DNA from: Promethearchaeia archaeon
GTDB lineage: Archaea > Asgardarchaeota > Lokiarchaeia > Sigyniarchaeales > SOKP01
Direction of reading: 5' to 3'
Length of the DNA: 22,659 bases
Assembly: GCA_029856445.1 (NCBI GenBank)
Contig: JAHQWY010000015.1
Coordinates: 1 to 22,659, forward strand
The notes under the pieces were generated by a model that saw nothing but the letters and a program-made list of their open reading frames with translations, ran no database searches and was not told the origin of the DNA. Both the position numbers and the translations under genes were made by a program. Below, piece by piece: positions 1 through 8,066 of the stretch. Position 1 is the first letter of the stretch. Each line of letters opens with the position of its first letter.

Positions 1-613
1 TTAAATTTTCTTTTGTACTATTTATTTCAGTTTCGTACTTACTTATATGAGTGGTTGAAATATTCTGTAAATTTGAGTTTAGATTATTCATTATTGAGTG
101 AAGATTACTTTCGAGCGCTTTACTTGTTTCAGTAAAACGATTTGTTGCTTTGTCGATTGTGTTTCTTTTAGTAGAGTTTTTAGAATCAGTATCTTCAAAA
201 AAACTAGTAATCTGAGAATCAACTGCATTTTCAACTTCTCCGATACTTTTATTCTGAATATCTTCCAGTTTTTCAAAGCGATTAGATTGGTCAGCTAGGA
301 TACCATCCTTGATTTTTGCAATTTCATTTCTGAAAAGTTCTGATTCGTTGGTGAACAATTCAAAAAAAGGTTCTAACGGAATAAATCTTGGGACTATTCC
401 TTCAATCCTTTTTAAAAAATTCTTCTCTACTAGCCAATTAGTAATTTCCGCAATAGTTTCATATTGTAGTTCCTCATTATCTACTGCTAATGTCATGAAT
501 ACCTCTGACATTGTCGCACGTGGAACTCGTAAGTATACTAAATACACATTTATATGCTCTTCGCTAAATCCATATCGAGTAAATACTTCTTTAGTGAATT
601 CTTTTAATGACAT
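1..613 (-). CDS. TrmB-like winged-helix regulator with coiled coil, C-terminus cut by window edge
   Basis: The reading frame is open from an ATG at 613-611 down to base 1 with no stop, giving 204 codons plus one base, so the C-terminus is missing. A Shine-Dalgarno-like GGAGA lies at 625-621, seven bases before the start. Residues 1 to about 80 have the helix pattern of a winged-helix DNA-binding domain (start MSLKEFTKEVFTRYGFSEEH, then a helical stretch and a short wing around 66-80). From about residue 85 onward the chain is polar, rich in Glu, Asn, Ser and Lys, and looks like a long coiled coil. Regulators of the TrmB class have this layout, and similar proteins are common in Asgard archaea. 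The ligand and targets are unknown. It is downstream of leuD on the same strand, but 215 AT-rich bases and its own SD site separate them, so co-transcription is uncertain. Confidence 0.75.
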   Translation of the reverse strand, partial: MSLKEFTKEVFTRYGFSEEHINVYLVYLRVPRATMSEVFMTLAVDNEELQYETIAEITNWLVEKNFLKRIEGIVPRFIPLEPFFELFTNESELFRNEIAKIKDGILADQSNRFEKLEDIQNKSIGEVENAVDSQITSFFEDTDSKNSTKRNTIDKATNRFTETSKALESNLHSIMNNLNSNLQNISTTHISKYETEINSTKENL

Positions 614-828
614 AAATTTATCTCCATAATTGGTATAAGATTCAAATTAAAATAATATTAAGATGAATTTCATATAAATATTTTAATTTGATTATCTATA
701 ATAATATTTTCAAAATAATAATATAAAAACTTAGACATCGATTTCTTAAATTTATTCTTCAAGAAATGTCAAAATCCTAATTATTTTTTAACTTATCTTT
801 ACAAAAATTAAGATTAAATTATAGATAT

Positions 829-1338
829 TTAGATATTCTTTAAAATTAAGCCTTTTGCATAATTAATCAAACCATCACTGGATACGATCTCCTCTATAAA
901 AGCAGGCATTTTTTTTACACTAAATTCAATATTAGTAGAAAGATTTTTAATAATTCCTTCAGTGAATCTGAGTTCTAATTCATCTCCAGTGTTTATTTCT
1001 TCAATATTACTATATTCAATTATAGGTAATCCGATATTTATTGCATTTCTAAAAAATATCCTAGCAAAAGAAGGAGCTATTATACATTTAATTCCTGCTG
1101 ATTTAAGAGCAATTGGGGCCTGTTCCCTACTTGATCCGCATCCAAAATTCGATCCAGCAACCATTATTGTATAACCATACTTAATTTTATTTTCCATAAA
1201 TCCGGCATCTAGATCTTCCATACAATGTTTAGCTAGAAAATCAGAATCAGAAGTAATTAGGAACCTTGCTGGGATAATCAAATCCGTGTTGATATTTTTT
1301 ATATTATACTTTATAGCTTTACCAATCATTTTATTCAC
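829..1338 (-). CDS. leuD: 3-isopropylmalate dehydratase small subunit
   Basis: This is the swivel-domain subunit of the enzyme that isomerises 2-isopropylmalate to 3-isopropylmalate in leucine synthesis; it works with the large subunit encoded just upstream. The 169-residue length is usual for archaeal LeuD/HacB. Visible motifs are NTDLIIPARFL near residues 17-27 and the family signature GSNFGCGSSREQAP near 62-75. The substrate loop reads RFLIT, closer to the hydrophobic loop expected of isopropylmalate enzymes than to the YLRT loop described for methanogen homoaconitase; that reading is an inference. The start is GTG at 1338, one base after the leuC stop codon, with an in-frame ATG three codons later as an alternative. 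The tight junction implies translational coupling with leuC. The gene context also favours leucine over lysine or coenzyme B synthesis. Confidence 0.9.
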   Translation of the reverse strand: MNKMIGKAIKYNIKNINTDLIIPARFLITSDSDFLAKHCMEDLDAGFMENKIKYGYTIMVAGSNFGCGSSREQAPIALKSAGIKCIIAPSFARIFFRNAINIGLPIIEYSNIEEINTGDELELRFTEGIIKNLSTNIEFSVKKMPAFIEEIVSSDGLINYAKGLILKNI

Positions 1339-1339
1339 A

Positions 1340-2614
1340 CTATAAATAATCTGGTGATGTTATATATCCCTTAATAGCTGAAGCAGCAGCAATTGCAGGA
1401 CTTGACAAATATACTTCACTATCTACAGGACCCATCCTACCTGTAAAATTCCTATTGGTGGTTGAGATTGCTTTTTCTCCCTTTGCAAGAATACCCATAT
1501 GTCCTCCCAAACAAGGACCGCAAGTAGGGGGTGAAATAATCGCCCCAGCATCAATAAAAATTTCTAATAATCCTTCTTTTAATGCCTGGAGATAGATATT
1601 TTGAGTGCCAGGAATAATAATACACCGTAGATTAGGATGAATTTTTTGTTTTAGTAAAATACTCGCAGCAATTCTTAAGTCTTCCATACGACCATTAGTA
1701 CAAGATCCTATTATTGATTGATCTATTTCTACTCTCATATTATTAACTTCTGAGATTGGTTTAGAATTTTCAGGCAATGGAGGAAAAGCCACTTGGGGTT
1801 CAATATTTATACATTCAAATTCTATTGTATCGATATATTCCGCATTTTTATCGCTTCTGTAGATTTGATATTCCGAATTTCTGGTCTTTTCTAAATAATC
1901 AATCGTAATTTTATCAGGTTCTATTATCCCATTTTTAGCGCCTGCTTCAATTACCATATTACACATTGTAAATCTATTGTCTATAGACAAGTTCCTAATA
2001 ACTTCACCTGTAAACTCCAATGCTTTATATGTAGCCCCATCAACCCCTATTTTACCAATTAAGTATAAAATTAGATCTTTACCAGAAACCCATTTATTTA
2101 ATTCTCCTGAAAATACAAATTTCAGAGATTCAGGTATTTTTAACCAACACCTTCCCAAAGCCATTGCGACCCCTAGATCTGTAGAACCAACACCAGTTGA
2201 GAAAGCACCTAGTGCACCATATGTACAAGTATGAGAATCTGCTCCTATAAAAACATCTCCAGGCGCTACTAATCCTTGTTCTGGTACAAGACAATGTTCA
2301 ATTCCACCGCGACCAACTTCAAAATAATTTAAAATGTTATATTTATAAGCAAATTGTCTGAGTATTTCACACTGGATTGCTGAAGCGACATCTTTATTTG
2401 GTGTAAAATGGTCAGGAGTTAAAATTATTTTTGTTTTATCAAAAAGACCCTTACCTGTTCCTTCAATGACCTGTTCAAAAACTTCTATAGCTATAGGAGC
2501 AGTAATATCATTTGCTAAACACTTGTCGATATTAGCAAAAATAAAATCTCCGGCAATAGCAGATTTATTGTCAGAATGATCTTTCAAAATTTTCTCTGTT
2601 ATTGTTAAATCCAT
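1340..2614 (-). CDS. leuC: 3-isopropylmalate dehydratase large subunit
   Basis: This is the iron-sulfur subunit of isopropylmalate isomerase, a member of the aconitase superfamily that acts in the cytoplasm. The 424-residue length fits the archaeal type, which lacks the fused small domain. The three cluster-binding cysteines are visible: Cys305 in GSCTNGR, and Cys365 and Cys368 in PPTCGPCLGGHMG. Other conserved stretches are LTPDHFTP (66-73) and GADSHTCTYGALGAFSTGVG (124-143). The gene follows leuA after 56 bases and is followed at once by leuD, so all three probably form one transcript. Homoaconitase and methylmalate dehydratase subunits share this fold, so the substrate is assigned mainly from the neighbouring leuA. 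Confidence 0.92.
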   Translation of the reverse strand: MDLTITEKILKDHSDNKSAIAGDFIFANIDKCLANDITAPIAIEVFEQVIEGTGKGLFDKTKIILTPDHFTPNKDVASAIQCEILRQFAYKYNILNYFEVGRGGIEHCLVPEQGLVAPGDVFIGADSHTCTYGALGAFSTGVGSTDLGVAMALGRCWLKIPESLKFVFSGELNKWVSGKDLILYLIGKIGVDGATYKALEFTGEVIRNLSIDNRFTMCNMVIEAGAKNGIIEPDKITIDYLEKTRNSEYQIYRSDKNAEYIDTIEFECINIEPQVAFPPLPENSKPISEVNNMRVEIDQSIIGSCTNGRMEDLRIAASILLKQKIHPNLRCIIIPGTQNIYLQALKEGLLEIFIDAGAIISPPTCGPCLGGHMGILAKGEKAISTTNRNFTGRMGPVDSEVYLSSPAIAAASAIKGYITSPDYL

Positions 2615-2670
2615 ATTATTTTTACCTTATCATCGCCTGTAAGCTATAGATAGATTATCATTTATTTGTA

Positions 2671-4305
2671 TTAGAGCTTTTTTGAATAGCTAGATACATT
2701 TTTTTTCTTAACTATAAGGTTAAGTCCTTTTAACAGTGATAAAACAGAGCTCATTACTATATCTTCATGAGTTGCGCTTGCTTTTACAATATGATTACTT
2801 TCAATATCCATAATTTCAATTGTAGTATGACCCAGGGCTTCTGTTCCCCCTGTTATTGCATCAATCTGATAATTCAATAACTTAATTTTGCTCATTGGTT
2901 CGAAACATTTAATAATGGCATTAACTGATGCATCCACCGGTCCAACCCCTACTGAAGAGGCTACTTTCTCAATACTATTCCCATTATCATCAATTTTTAA
3001 ACGCACAGTAGAAGTTGGAGTAACTGAGCCAGTTAGGACTGTTAATTCTTCAAGTTTTACGAATTGATCTTCTTCGGGTAGATCTTCGAAGACATCTTTC
3101 AAAATAGCATAAAAATCTTCTTCTGTTACCTCATGTCCTTTATCTCCAAAGGCCTTTACATGATTCATAATATTAGAAAATTGATCATTCGTAGTATGGA
3201 TACCTAACTCTTCTAATTTTGCTTTAAGTGCATGTCCTCCTGTGTGTTTTCCCAATTTTATTGATTGTTTGATAATTTCTTCAACATTGTCAGAACGTTT
3301 AATTCCTATCAATTCTGGTGTTATGGGTTCGTAAGCACGAGCATGTTGAATCATCGCGTGAGCATGAATACCTGATTCATGTGCAAATGCATTCTGACCA
3401 ATTAAGGGTGTTAATCTACCAATACTTACTTTCCCTCCACAAAAACTTTCAACTAATTTAGCTGTTGGAAAAATTAGTCTTGTATTTACATTCATTGGTA
3501 ATTGATATAGAGCATAAAGAGACATAGCAGTTTCTTCAAATGCCGCATTTCCTGCTCTTTCACCTAATCCTAATATTGTTGTTTGTGCTTCAGAAGCACC
3601 ATTTTCAAATCCCGCTATTGAATTTGCTACAGCTAAACCAAAATCATTATGACAGTGCACTGCAATCCGCACATTTTTAGGTAATGATTCATAGTTTTTC
3701 CTAACAATATATCCATAAGCAGTCGGGGATATTGTACCAACCGTATCTGGTATATTAATACGAGTAGCTCCACTTTCGACAGCAGCTTGATTTACTTTGA
3801 TTAAATAATCTAAATCTGACCGTGTAGCGTCCTCTGCTGAAAACTCAATTTCAGAATAATGTTCTTTAGCATAAGATATCAATTCTCTAACATTATCAAT
3901 AACCTCTTCTCTTGTCATTTGTAATTTTTCTCTCAAGTGTAAGTCAGAAGTTGCAATAAATACATGAATTGAATCCATATCTGCTTCAATAACCTTATCA
4001 ATATCAATCTTCTTAATTCGGGCTAATCCTATTATTTCTGAATCTAATCCAAGTTTCGAAATTTCTTTGCAGGCATCAAAATCACCTCGAGATATGACTG
4101 GAAATCCTGCTTCAATTACATCTATACCAAGTTCGTTTAATGATTGAGCAATTGATATTTTCTCTTTTAGTGTGAAGCTAATTCCGGGAGTTTGTTCTCC
4201 ATCACGAAGAGTGGTATCGAAGAAATACGCTCTCTTTGGAAGAACTAATGTTCCTCGAATTTTTTCCATCATATCGGAAACCATTATATCGTTTTTCTCG
4301 TCCAT
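2671..4305 (-). CDS. leuA: 2-isopropylmalate synthase (LeuA/CimA/HCS family)
   Basis: The enzyme condenses acetyl-CoA with 2-oxoisovalerate, the first committed step of leucine synthesis. The 544 residues show a TIM-barrel domain beginning with DTTLRDGEQTP at 30-40, the metal-binding HCHND at 217-221, and GLGERAGNAAFEE. A linker carries HESGIHAHAM, and a C-terminal LeuA-type allosteric dimer domain covers roughly residues 400-520. That regulatory domain argues against the shorter homocitrate synthase AksA. Citramalate synthase (CimA), which makes an isoleucine precursor, is the main alternative and cannot be excluded by motif. About 22 residues precede the usual start of the barrel. The ATG at 4305 is supported by AAAGGTT at 4319-4313. 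It is first in the leuACD cluster; leuB is not in this window. Confidence 0.85.
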   Translation of the reverse strand: MDEKNDIMVSDMMEKIRGTLVLPKRAYFFDTTLRDGEQTPGISFTLKEKISIAQSLNELGIDVIEAGFPVISRGDFDACKEISKLGLDSEIIGLARIKKIDIDKVIEADMDSIHVFIATSDLHLREKLQMTREEVIDNVRELISYAKEHYSEIEFSAEDATRSDLDYLIKVNQAAVESGATRINIPDTVGTISPTAYGYIVRKNYESLPKNVRIAVHCHNDFGLAVANSIAGFENGASEAQTTILGLGERAGNAAFEETAMSLYALYQLPMNVNTRLIFPTAKLVESFCGGKVSIGRLTPLIGQNAFAHESGIHAHAMIQHARAYEPITPELIGIKRSDNVEEIIKQSIKLGKHTGGHALKAKLEELGIHTTNDQFSNIMNHVKAFGDKGHEVTEEDFYAILKDVFEDLPEEDQFVKLEELTVLTGSVTPTSTVRLKIDDNGNSIEKVASSVGVGPVDASVNAIIKCFEPMSKIKLLNYQIDAITGGTEALGHTTIEIMDIESNHIVKASATHEDIVMSSVLSLLKGLNLIVKKKNVSSYSKKL

Positions 4306-4363
4306 TTTATTTAACCTTTTTAAATTTATTTCATTTTTAACGACCTTCTTATTACTATGAGAG

Positions 4364-4374
4364 AAATATAAAAA
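4364..4374 (-). promoter_or_regulatory. TATA-like box of leuA
   Basis: On the minus strand this reads TTTTTATATTT, an archaeal TATA-like sequence. It would put transcription start near 4338-4342 and give leuA a leader of about 35 bases containing its SD site. It was assigned by eye only. Confidence 0.45.
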
Positions 4375-4597
4375 TTCCTTCCATAGAGAAAGAAGGCTTT
4401 TTATAATAATAATAAATCTAAATCTGATTCATTTAAACACAATTCTAATGAAAAAAAACGCTTCGAATAATTTCTAAGTTTAGATTTAACCGATTGGTGA
4501 AACGTTTTCATTTCTCTTAATCCCAATAGAATTGTATTTTATAAAATAAATTGCTTGTAGTTTTAAAAATATTTCGATATTCATCTCTGATGATAAA

Positions 4598-4617
4598 ATA
4601 AATAGATATCTATTTAT
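4598..4617. promoter_or_regulatory. 20-bp perfect palindrome, possible operator
   Basis: ATAAATAGATATCTATTTAT is its own reverse complement over ten base pairs on each side. It lies about 35 bases upstream of the TATA-like box of the 4705 gene and about 90 bases before its start codon, a sensible place for a dimeric regulator. In an AT-rich genome a chance palindrome is possible, but ten perfect pairs including two G-C pairs is long. The binding protein is unknown; the winged-helix protein encoded at 5467 is one candidate. Confidence 0.45.
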
Positions 4618-4651
4618 AGAAATTTAAATGGGGATAAGTGTTCCTTAATGC

Positions 4652-4660
4652 TTTTTATAT
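4652..4660 (+). promoter_or_regulatory. TATA-like box of the 4705 surface-protein gene
   Basis: TTTTTATAT ends at 4660, which predicts transcription start near 4685. A possible SD sequence AGGT lies at 4690-4693, eleven bases before the ATG, which is slightly far. It was assigned by eye only. Confidence 0.45.
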
Positions 4661-4704
4661 CAAACTTATTTTTTTAATTAGAACATAATAGGTTTAAAAT
4701 AAAA

Positions 4705-5385
4705 ATGAAAAAAATTAGTAAAATATTGATAGGAAGCTTTGCTTTGATGATTCTTTTTACTGTGTTTAGCGCCAATACTGTATTTGCTACAGAATCCTCT
4801 ATTGACATAAATGATGATACTTATCAAACGCGTATCCAAGCAAACAATCGTGTGATGTTTCAATTCCGAGAGAGAACAAGACTAACGTTTAATTCAACAG
4901 TCAATATCGATGTAAATATTAATTGCGATTCTTTAAGGATTGGTGTCAAATCTTTTGAAATTGAAGTTGAATGTGAACAAGATCTTCAAATGAATATGAC
5001 ATGTACGGAAGAACAAGCTGAATTAGGATTATTGATGGGGAATAGATATACTGTACGAAACCGGCATAGATTTCTATATCAAGAAGGCTTTTGTGTTTCA
5101 ATTCAGTGTAATAATTCTGGTGAAATTCAGGCTAAATTGAAAATAGAAGCAAATCATCAAAATCGTATTGGAACATGGGCCTACTATGATGAAACATCAG
5201 AAGAATGGATTTCAGTCCCAACCACCATAGAAGACGGATATTTAGTTACTGAAACAGATCACTTCTCATATTGGACAGTATTAATTCCTGAAGCTGAAAA
5301 TAACTTGCTTATTTATTTAGGTCTTATAAGCATAGTTGGTATTTTAGCTGTGATTTCAGTAATATTCCTCAGAAGAAGAAAATAG
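4705..5385 (+). CDS. Secreted, C-terminally membrane-anchored surface protein
   Basis: The family is not recognised with certainty. The 226 residues begin with a signal peptide: a Lys-rich start, a hydrophobic core to about residue 25 and a VFA/T cleavage-like site near 28. They end with a transmembrane helix at about 199-221 followed by RRRK. The mature domain would therefore face outside, anchored by the C-terminal helix with its basic tail inside. The body alternates hydrophobic and polar residues, suggests a beta-sandwich, and contains five cysteines that could pair. The segment from GTWAYYDETSEEW to DHFSYWTVL resembles the W-x-Y-D ... H-F-S pattern of archaeal surface domains such as PGF-pre-PGF; this is a weak resemblance. 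The membrane-tethered regulator that follows on the same strand after 81 bases may sense this protein or its surroundings. Confidence 0.7.
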   Translation: MKKISKILIGSFALMILFTVFSANTVFATESSIDINDDTYQTRIQANNRVMFQFRERTRLTFNSTVNIDVNINCDSLRIGVKSFEIEVECEQDLQMNMTCTEEQAELGLLMGNRYTVRNRHRFLYQEGFCVSIQCNNSGEIQAKLKIEANHQNRIGTWAYYDETSEEWISVPTTIEDGYLVTETDHFSYWTVLIPEAENNLLIYLGLISIVGILAVISVIFLRRRK

Positions 5386-5408
5386 AAGCAAGCAACAGTT
5401 TTAAAAAA

Positions 5409-5425
5409 ATTATTTTTTTTATTTT
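5409..5425 (+). terminator. T-tract terminator after the surface-protein gene
   Basis: A run of eight T at 5413-5420 sits inside a longer T-rich stretch 25-40 bases after the stop codon. Archaeal RNA polymerase terminates at such U-tracts without needing a hairpin. Termination may be partial, and a TATA-like ACTATAATTT at 5427-5436 could restart transcription for the next gene. Confidence 0.5.
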
Positions 5426-5466
5426 AACTATAATTTATTGAATTAATAGAAGAAATTTGAGGAGAA

Positions 5467-6732
5467 TTGGTTCAAAAAAATTCATTTGACCGGAAAAAAT
5501 TGAGATTTAGTCTTCTAATATTATTTATTATGCTTCTTGAATTAAACATAGTTTTAACTCATACAATTGGGAGAACTGAAAACATTTCCGAATTTTGGAC
5601 AAATGATATAGTCGAATCTGATGAATATGTCATCTATAACTTTCCTAATAATATCATTTTTGAAATTACAACAACTTCAAGAATAAATCTCTATATTGAA
5701 TATGAAAATCAAATATTCAATCGTCAAAGTTTATTTGTTTTTAATAATAATGAATCAATTTCATTAAATATATCCTCAAAAATAAAAATGGAAAATTTTG
5801 GAATATCTCAACCTCCTAGATCACCACGAAAAGGAAATTTCCAATTACGATATGGATATAACTGTATTTTTAGAATTAGATCAAACTCATCAATTCAAAA
5901 CTTTAAAATTGTTTATCGCAAATTAGATCAATTTGGGTTAAAATCGAACACAAACTATTCACTAGCGATATATAGCAATAACCAAGAATCATGGGAATTA
6001 GTTGAAACTGAGGATAGACTTAATGAGTCAATCTCGGAGCAATACTTAGAAAGTTCTTTACCAGAAATTGAGAGTGATACTGATTACTATGTAACACTTT
6101 TTGAGTTTAGTACAGAACCAGATGACTGGACTTGGATAATATTTACTATTATGATCATTGCTGTGGGTCTTCTTTCAATCGCATTTTTAATATCAAAGAA
6201 GGAGTATTTTCAATATTTAAGAAAAAGAACTGTGTCTATAGAAAAAGGGGCTCATAGATTATCCTTAGAAGAGGTATTGGAAAATGAAAATCGAAATAAA
6301 ATTATCGATCTCATATTAAATGAACCAGGAATCCATTTCAACGAATTGTTAAGAAAGACTGGGCTCGCAGCAGGAAATTTAGTTTGGCATCTCGATATTC
6401 TACAAACTTATAAAATAATTGGAAAAAAAAGAATAGGAAACTATCTAGCATACTTTCCATATTATCAAAGAAATCCAATTTCCAATATAGATTTAAAATT
6501 ACAAAAAAGTAAGCTTACATTAGAAATTTTAGAAATGATTGAACAAAAACCAGGTATTTGGAATAATTTAATTACCAAAAAATTCAAAGTAGATCATAAG
6601 ACAATACATTATCATTTAAACAAACTAATTGATCTTGGACTCATTACAATGGAAAAGGAAGGAAGGAAAAAGAAAATTTTCCCAAATCTTGAATCCGATT
6701 ATTACAATCATGAAGAGCAAGAAAATTTGTAA
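5467..6732 (+). CDS. Membrane-tethered transcription regulator with two winged-helix domains
   Basis: The 421-residue protein appears to be a one-component membrane sensor. A first hydrophobic helix lies at about 14-31, a polar probably extracellular beta-rich domain at about 35-220, and a second helix at about 222-243 (WIIFTIMIIAVGLLSIAFLI). Two winged-helix DNA-binding domains follow in the cytoplasm. The first, around 275-340, contains EPGIHFNELLRKTGL and LVWHLDILQ. The second, around 350-405, contains KPGIWNNLITKKF and TIHYHLNKLIDLGLI. The H-L/H-Y-H-L recognition-helix pattern matches archaeal MarR/ArsR-like tandem domains. The start is TTG at 5467, and GAGGAGAA directly abuts it, so the spacing is short; a TTG at 5500 is the next option but would cut into the first helix. 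The ligand and targets are unknown. Confidence 0.75.
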   Translation: MVQKNSFDRKKLRFSLLILFIMLLELNIVLTHTIGRTENISEFWTNDIVESDEYVIYNFPNNIIFEITTTSRINLYIEYENQIFNRQSLFVFNNNESISLNISSKIKMENFGISQPPRSPRKGNFQLRYGYNCIFRIRSNSSIQNFKIVYRKLDQFGLKSNTNYSLAIYSNNQESWELVETEDRLNESISEQYLESSLPEIESDTDYYVTLFEFSTEPDDWTWIIFTIMIIAVGLLSIAFLISKKEYFQYLRKRTVSIEKGAHRLSLEEVLENENRNKIIDLILNEPGIHFNELLRKTGLAAGNLVWHLDILQTYKIIGKKRIGNYLAYFPYYQRNPISNIDLKLQKSKLTLEILEMIEQKPGIWNNLITKKFKVDHKTIHYHLNKLIDLGLITMEKEGRKKKIFPNLESDYYNHEEQENL

Positions 6733-6935
6733 ATAATATAAATGCTCTGACAAAACTTAAATAAATAATCCTTTTAGAGACTAATCCCATGATTTTTCTT
6801 TATTAAGAGATATTTCTTTTTTAAAATTTTCAGAACATCTTCTTAAAATCTACAAAAAAAAATAAGTTTTTAAATATTTCAATTATAAAATGCAATGATT
6901 AGTTTATTTGAATAATAAATCCTAAAGATATTATA

Positions 6936-7439
6936 ATGATTGAGCCAGAAAAATTTCTGAAGATCCTTAAAGAAAGAAGAAGTATAAGGGCCTTCCAAGA
7001 TAAGCCAATTCCAGAAAAAGAAATAGAGATGATACTTGAAGCAGGACGATGGGCACCAAGTGCTTCAAATCGCCAACCATGGAAATTTATTGTTATTAAA
7101 AATAAGGATATTTTAAAAAAAATAGCTAGAGCAACCGGTTATGGTTGGTTTATCGCTGAAGCTTCATTTGCAGTAGCTATTGTAGGAAAAACAAGGATAA
7201 GCGGGAAGTGGTATGTAATAGATACTTCGTTAGTGTCAATGAACATGATGTTAATGGCTTGGACATTAGGAATTGGTACTTGTTGGATAGGATCAATGAA
7301 TAAAGGAAAAGTTAAGGAAATTCTAGGAATAAATGCTAATGATTATTTATTAACCGTACTTCCCTTTGGATATATTCAAGGAAAGATTCCAGATCCTACA
7401 GATAGAAAGCCTTTAAATAAAATCATAAAAGAAATGTAA
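6936..7439 (+). CDS. Nitroreductase-family FMN oxidoreductase
   Basis: This is a short (167-residue) member of the nitroreductase family, flavoenzymes that use NAD(P)H to reduce nitro compounds, quinones or flavins, usually as cytoplasmic dimers. The N-terminus carries the FMN-phosphate signature RRSIRAF at 14-20. RWAPSASNRQPWKFIVI follows at about 38-54, and a C-terminal GIGTCWIGS loop closes the flavin site. The real substrate cannot be read from sequence, and some relatives act in dehalogenation or flavin destruction. It is a single-gene unit: 203 AT-rich bases separate it from the regulator upstream. A TATA-like TTTTTAAATATTT at about 6867-6879 could drive it. No clear SD site is seen. 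Confidence 0.85.
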   Translation: MIEPEKFLKILKERRSIRAFQDKPIPEKEIEMILEAGRWAPSASNRQPWKFIVIKNKDILKKIARATGYGWFIAEASFAVAIVGKTRISGKWYVIDTSLVSMNMMLMAWTLGIGTCWIGSMNKGKVKEILGINANDYLLTVLPFGYIQGKIPDPTDRKPLNKIIKEM

Positions 7440-7543
7440 TTTTCACCTATTATTCCAGTATTTAAAATCCGACCTAGAATTTTTTTATGGATGAGTTTAA
7501 TATTTGAACTAATTGAAACTTTTAAAATTAATGTTGTAGTATT

Positions 7544-8056
7544 TTGACAGTAAAAATTGTGATTTTAGGAGATACCCACATATGGAATTTTGAAGATTTA
7601 CCTAGAGATATATTTAAAGAAATCGAAGATTCAGATTGGGCTATTCATGTTGGAGATTATGTTTCTATAGATGTTCTCGATGGTTTGAGGAAGCTTAAAG
7701 GTGATCGTTTTAAAGGGGTTTATGGTAATGCGGATCCAAAATACGTTATTGACATAGTTCCATCAAGAGAGATTTTTGAGATTTCAGGGAAGAAAATAGG
7801 CATTACTCATCCTGCGAGTGGTGGTCCTATTGAAAATATTAAATCTAAAGTATTAGATATATTTAAGGATAAAAAAGTTGATATTATTGCATATGGACAT
7901 TCACATGAACCTGAAATTACGTATGAAGGAGAAATTTTATTGATTAATCCAGGAAAAGGTTATTTAGAGACACAATATTTTGGACCATCAACAACAATTG
8001 CTATTCTTATACTGAATGGGGATATTTCCTATCAAATAAAAGAAATTAATTGTTAG
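7544..8056 (+). CDS. YfcE/MJ0936-like metallophosphodiesterase
   Basis: The 170 residues match the small calcineurin-like phosphodiesterases of the YfcE/MJ0936 type, which use two metal ions to hydrolyse phosphodiester bonds; the natural substrate in archaea is not established. The metal-ligand motifs occur in order: GDTH at 9-12, HVGDY at about 35-39, GNAD at about 61-64, THPASGG around 87-93, and GHSHEP at about 118-123. All expected Asp, Asn and His ligands are present. The start is TTG at 7544, directly before the first beta strand, because no ATG is available. No SD site precedes it, but a TATA-like TTTTAAAAT lies about 22 bases upstream, so the message may be leaderless. It converges on the arginine decarboxylase gene with a 10-base gap. 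Confidence 0.85.
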   Translation: MTVKIVILGDTHIWNFEDLPRDIFKEIEDSDWAIHVGDYVSIDVLDGLRKLKGDRFKGVYGNADPKYVIDIVPSREIFEISGKKIGITHPASGGPIENIKSKVLDIFKDKKVDIIAYGHSHEPEITYEGEILLINPGKGYLETQYFGPSTTIAILILNGDISYQIKEINC

Positions 8057-8066
8057 GAAAATCGAA

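Larger units (their letters stand above)
4306..4704. other. Divergent intergenic region between leuA and a surface-protein gene
   Basis: These 399 bases hold no convincing gene; the longest reading frames are a few codons or shadows of leuA. They contain a leuA TATA-like box, a short hairpin (CCTTC at 4377-4381 paired with GAAGG at 4392-4396), a 20-bp palindrome and a TATA-like box for the plus-strand gene. The spacing is enough for two independent divergent promoters. Confidence 0.7.

Noticed and set aside
91..276. Minus-strand 61-residue frame near the left edge
   Set aside because: It lies in another frame of the partial regulator gene (1-613), whose frame has a start with SD site and a coherent winged-helix sequence.
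309..629. Plus-strand 106-residue frame
   Set aside because: It is antisense to the regulator gene, with low-complexity Ser/Asn/Ile content typical of an antisense shadow.
4377..4400. CCTTC/GAAGG hairpin followed by T5 on the plus strand, as a terminator or leuA attenuator
   Set aside because: The stem has only five pairs with a ten-base loop, no plus-strand gene ends there, and it lies upstream of the leuA TATA-like box, so it would not be in the leuA transcript.
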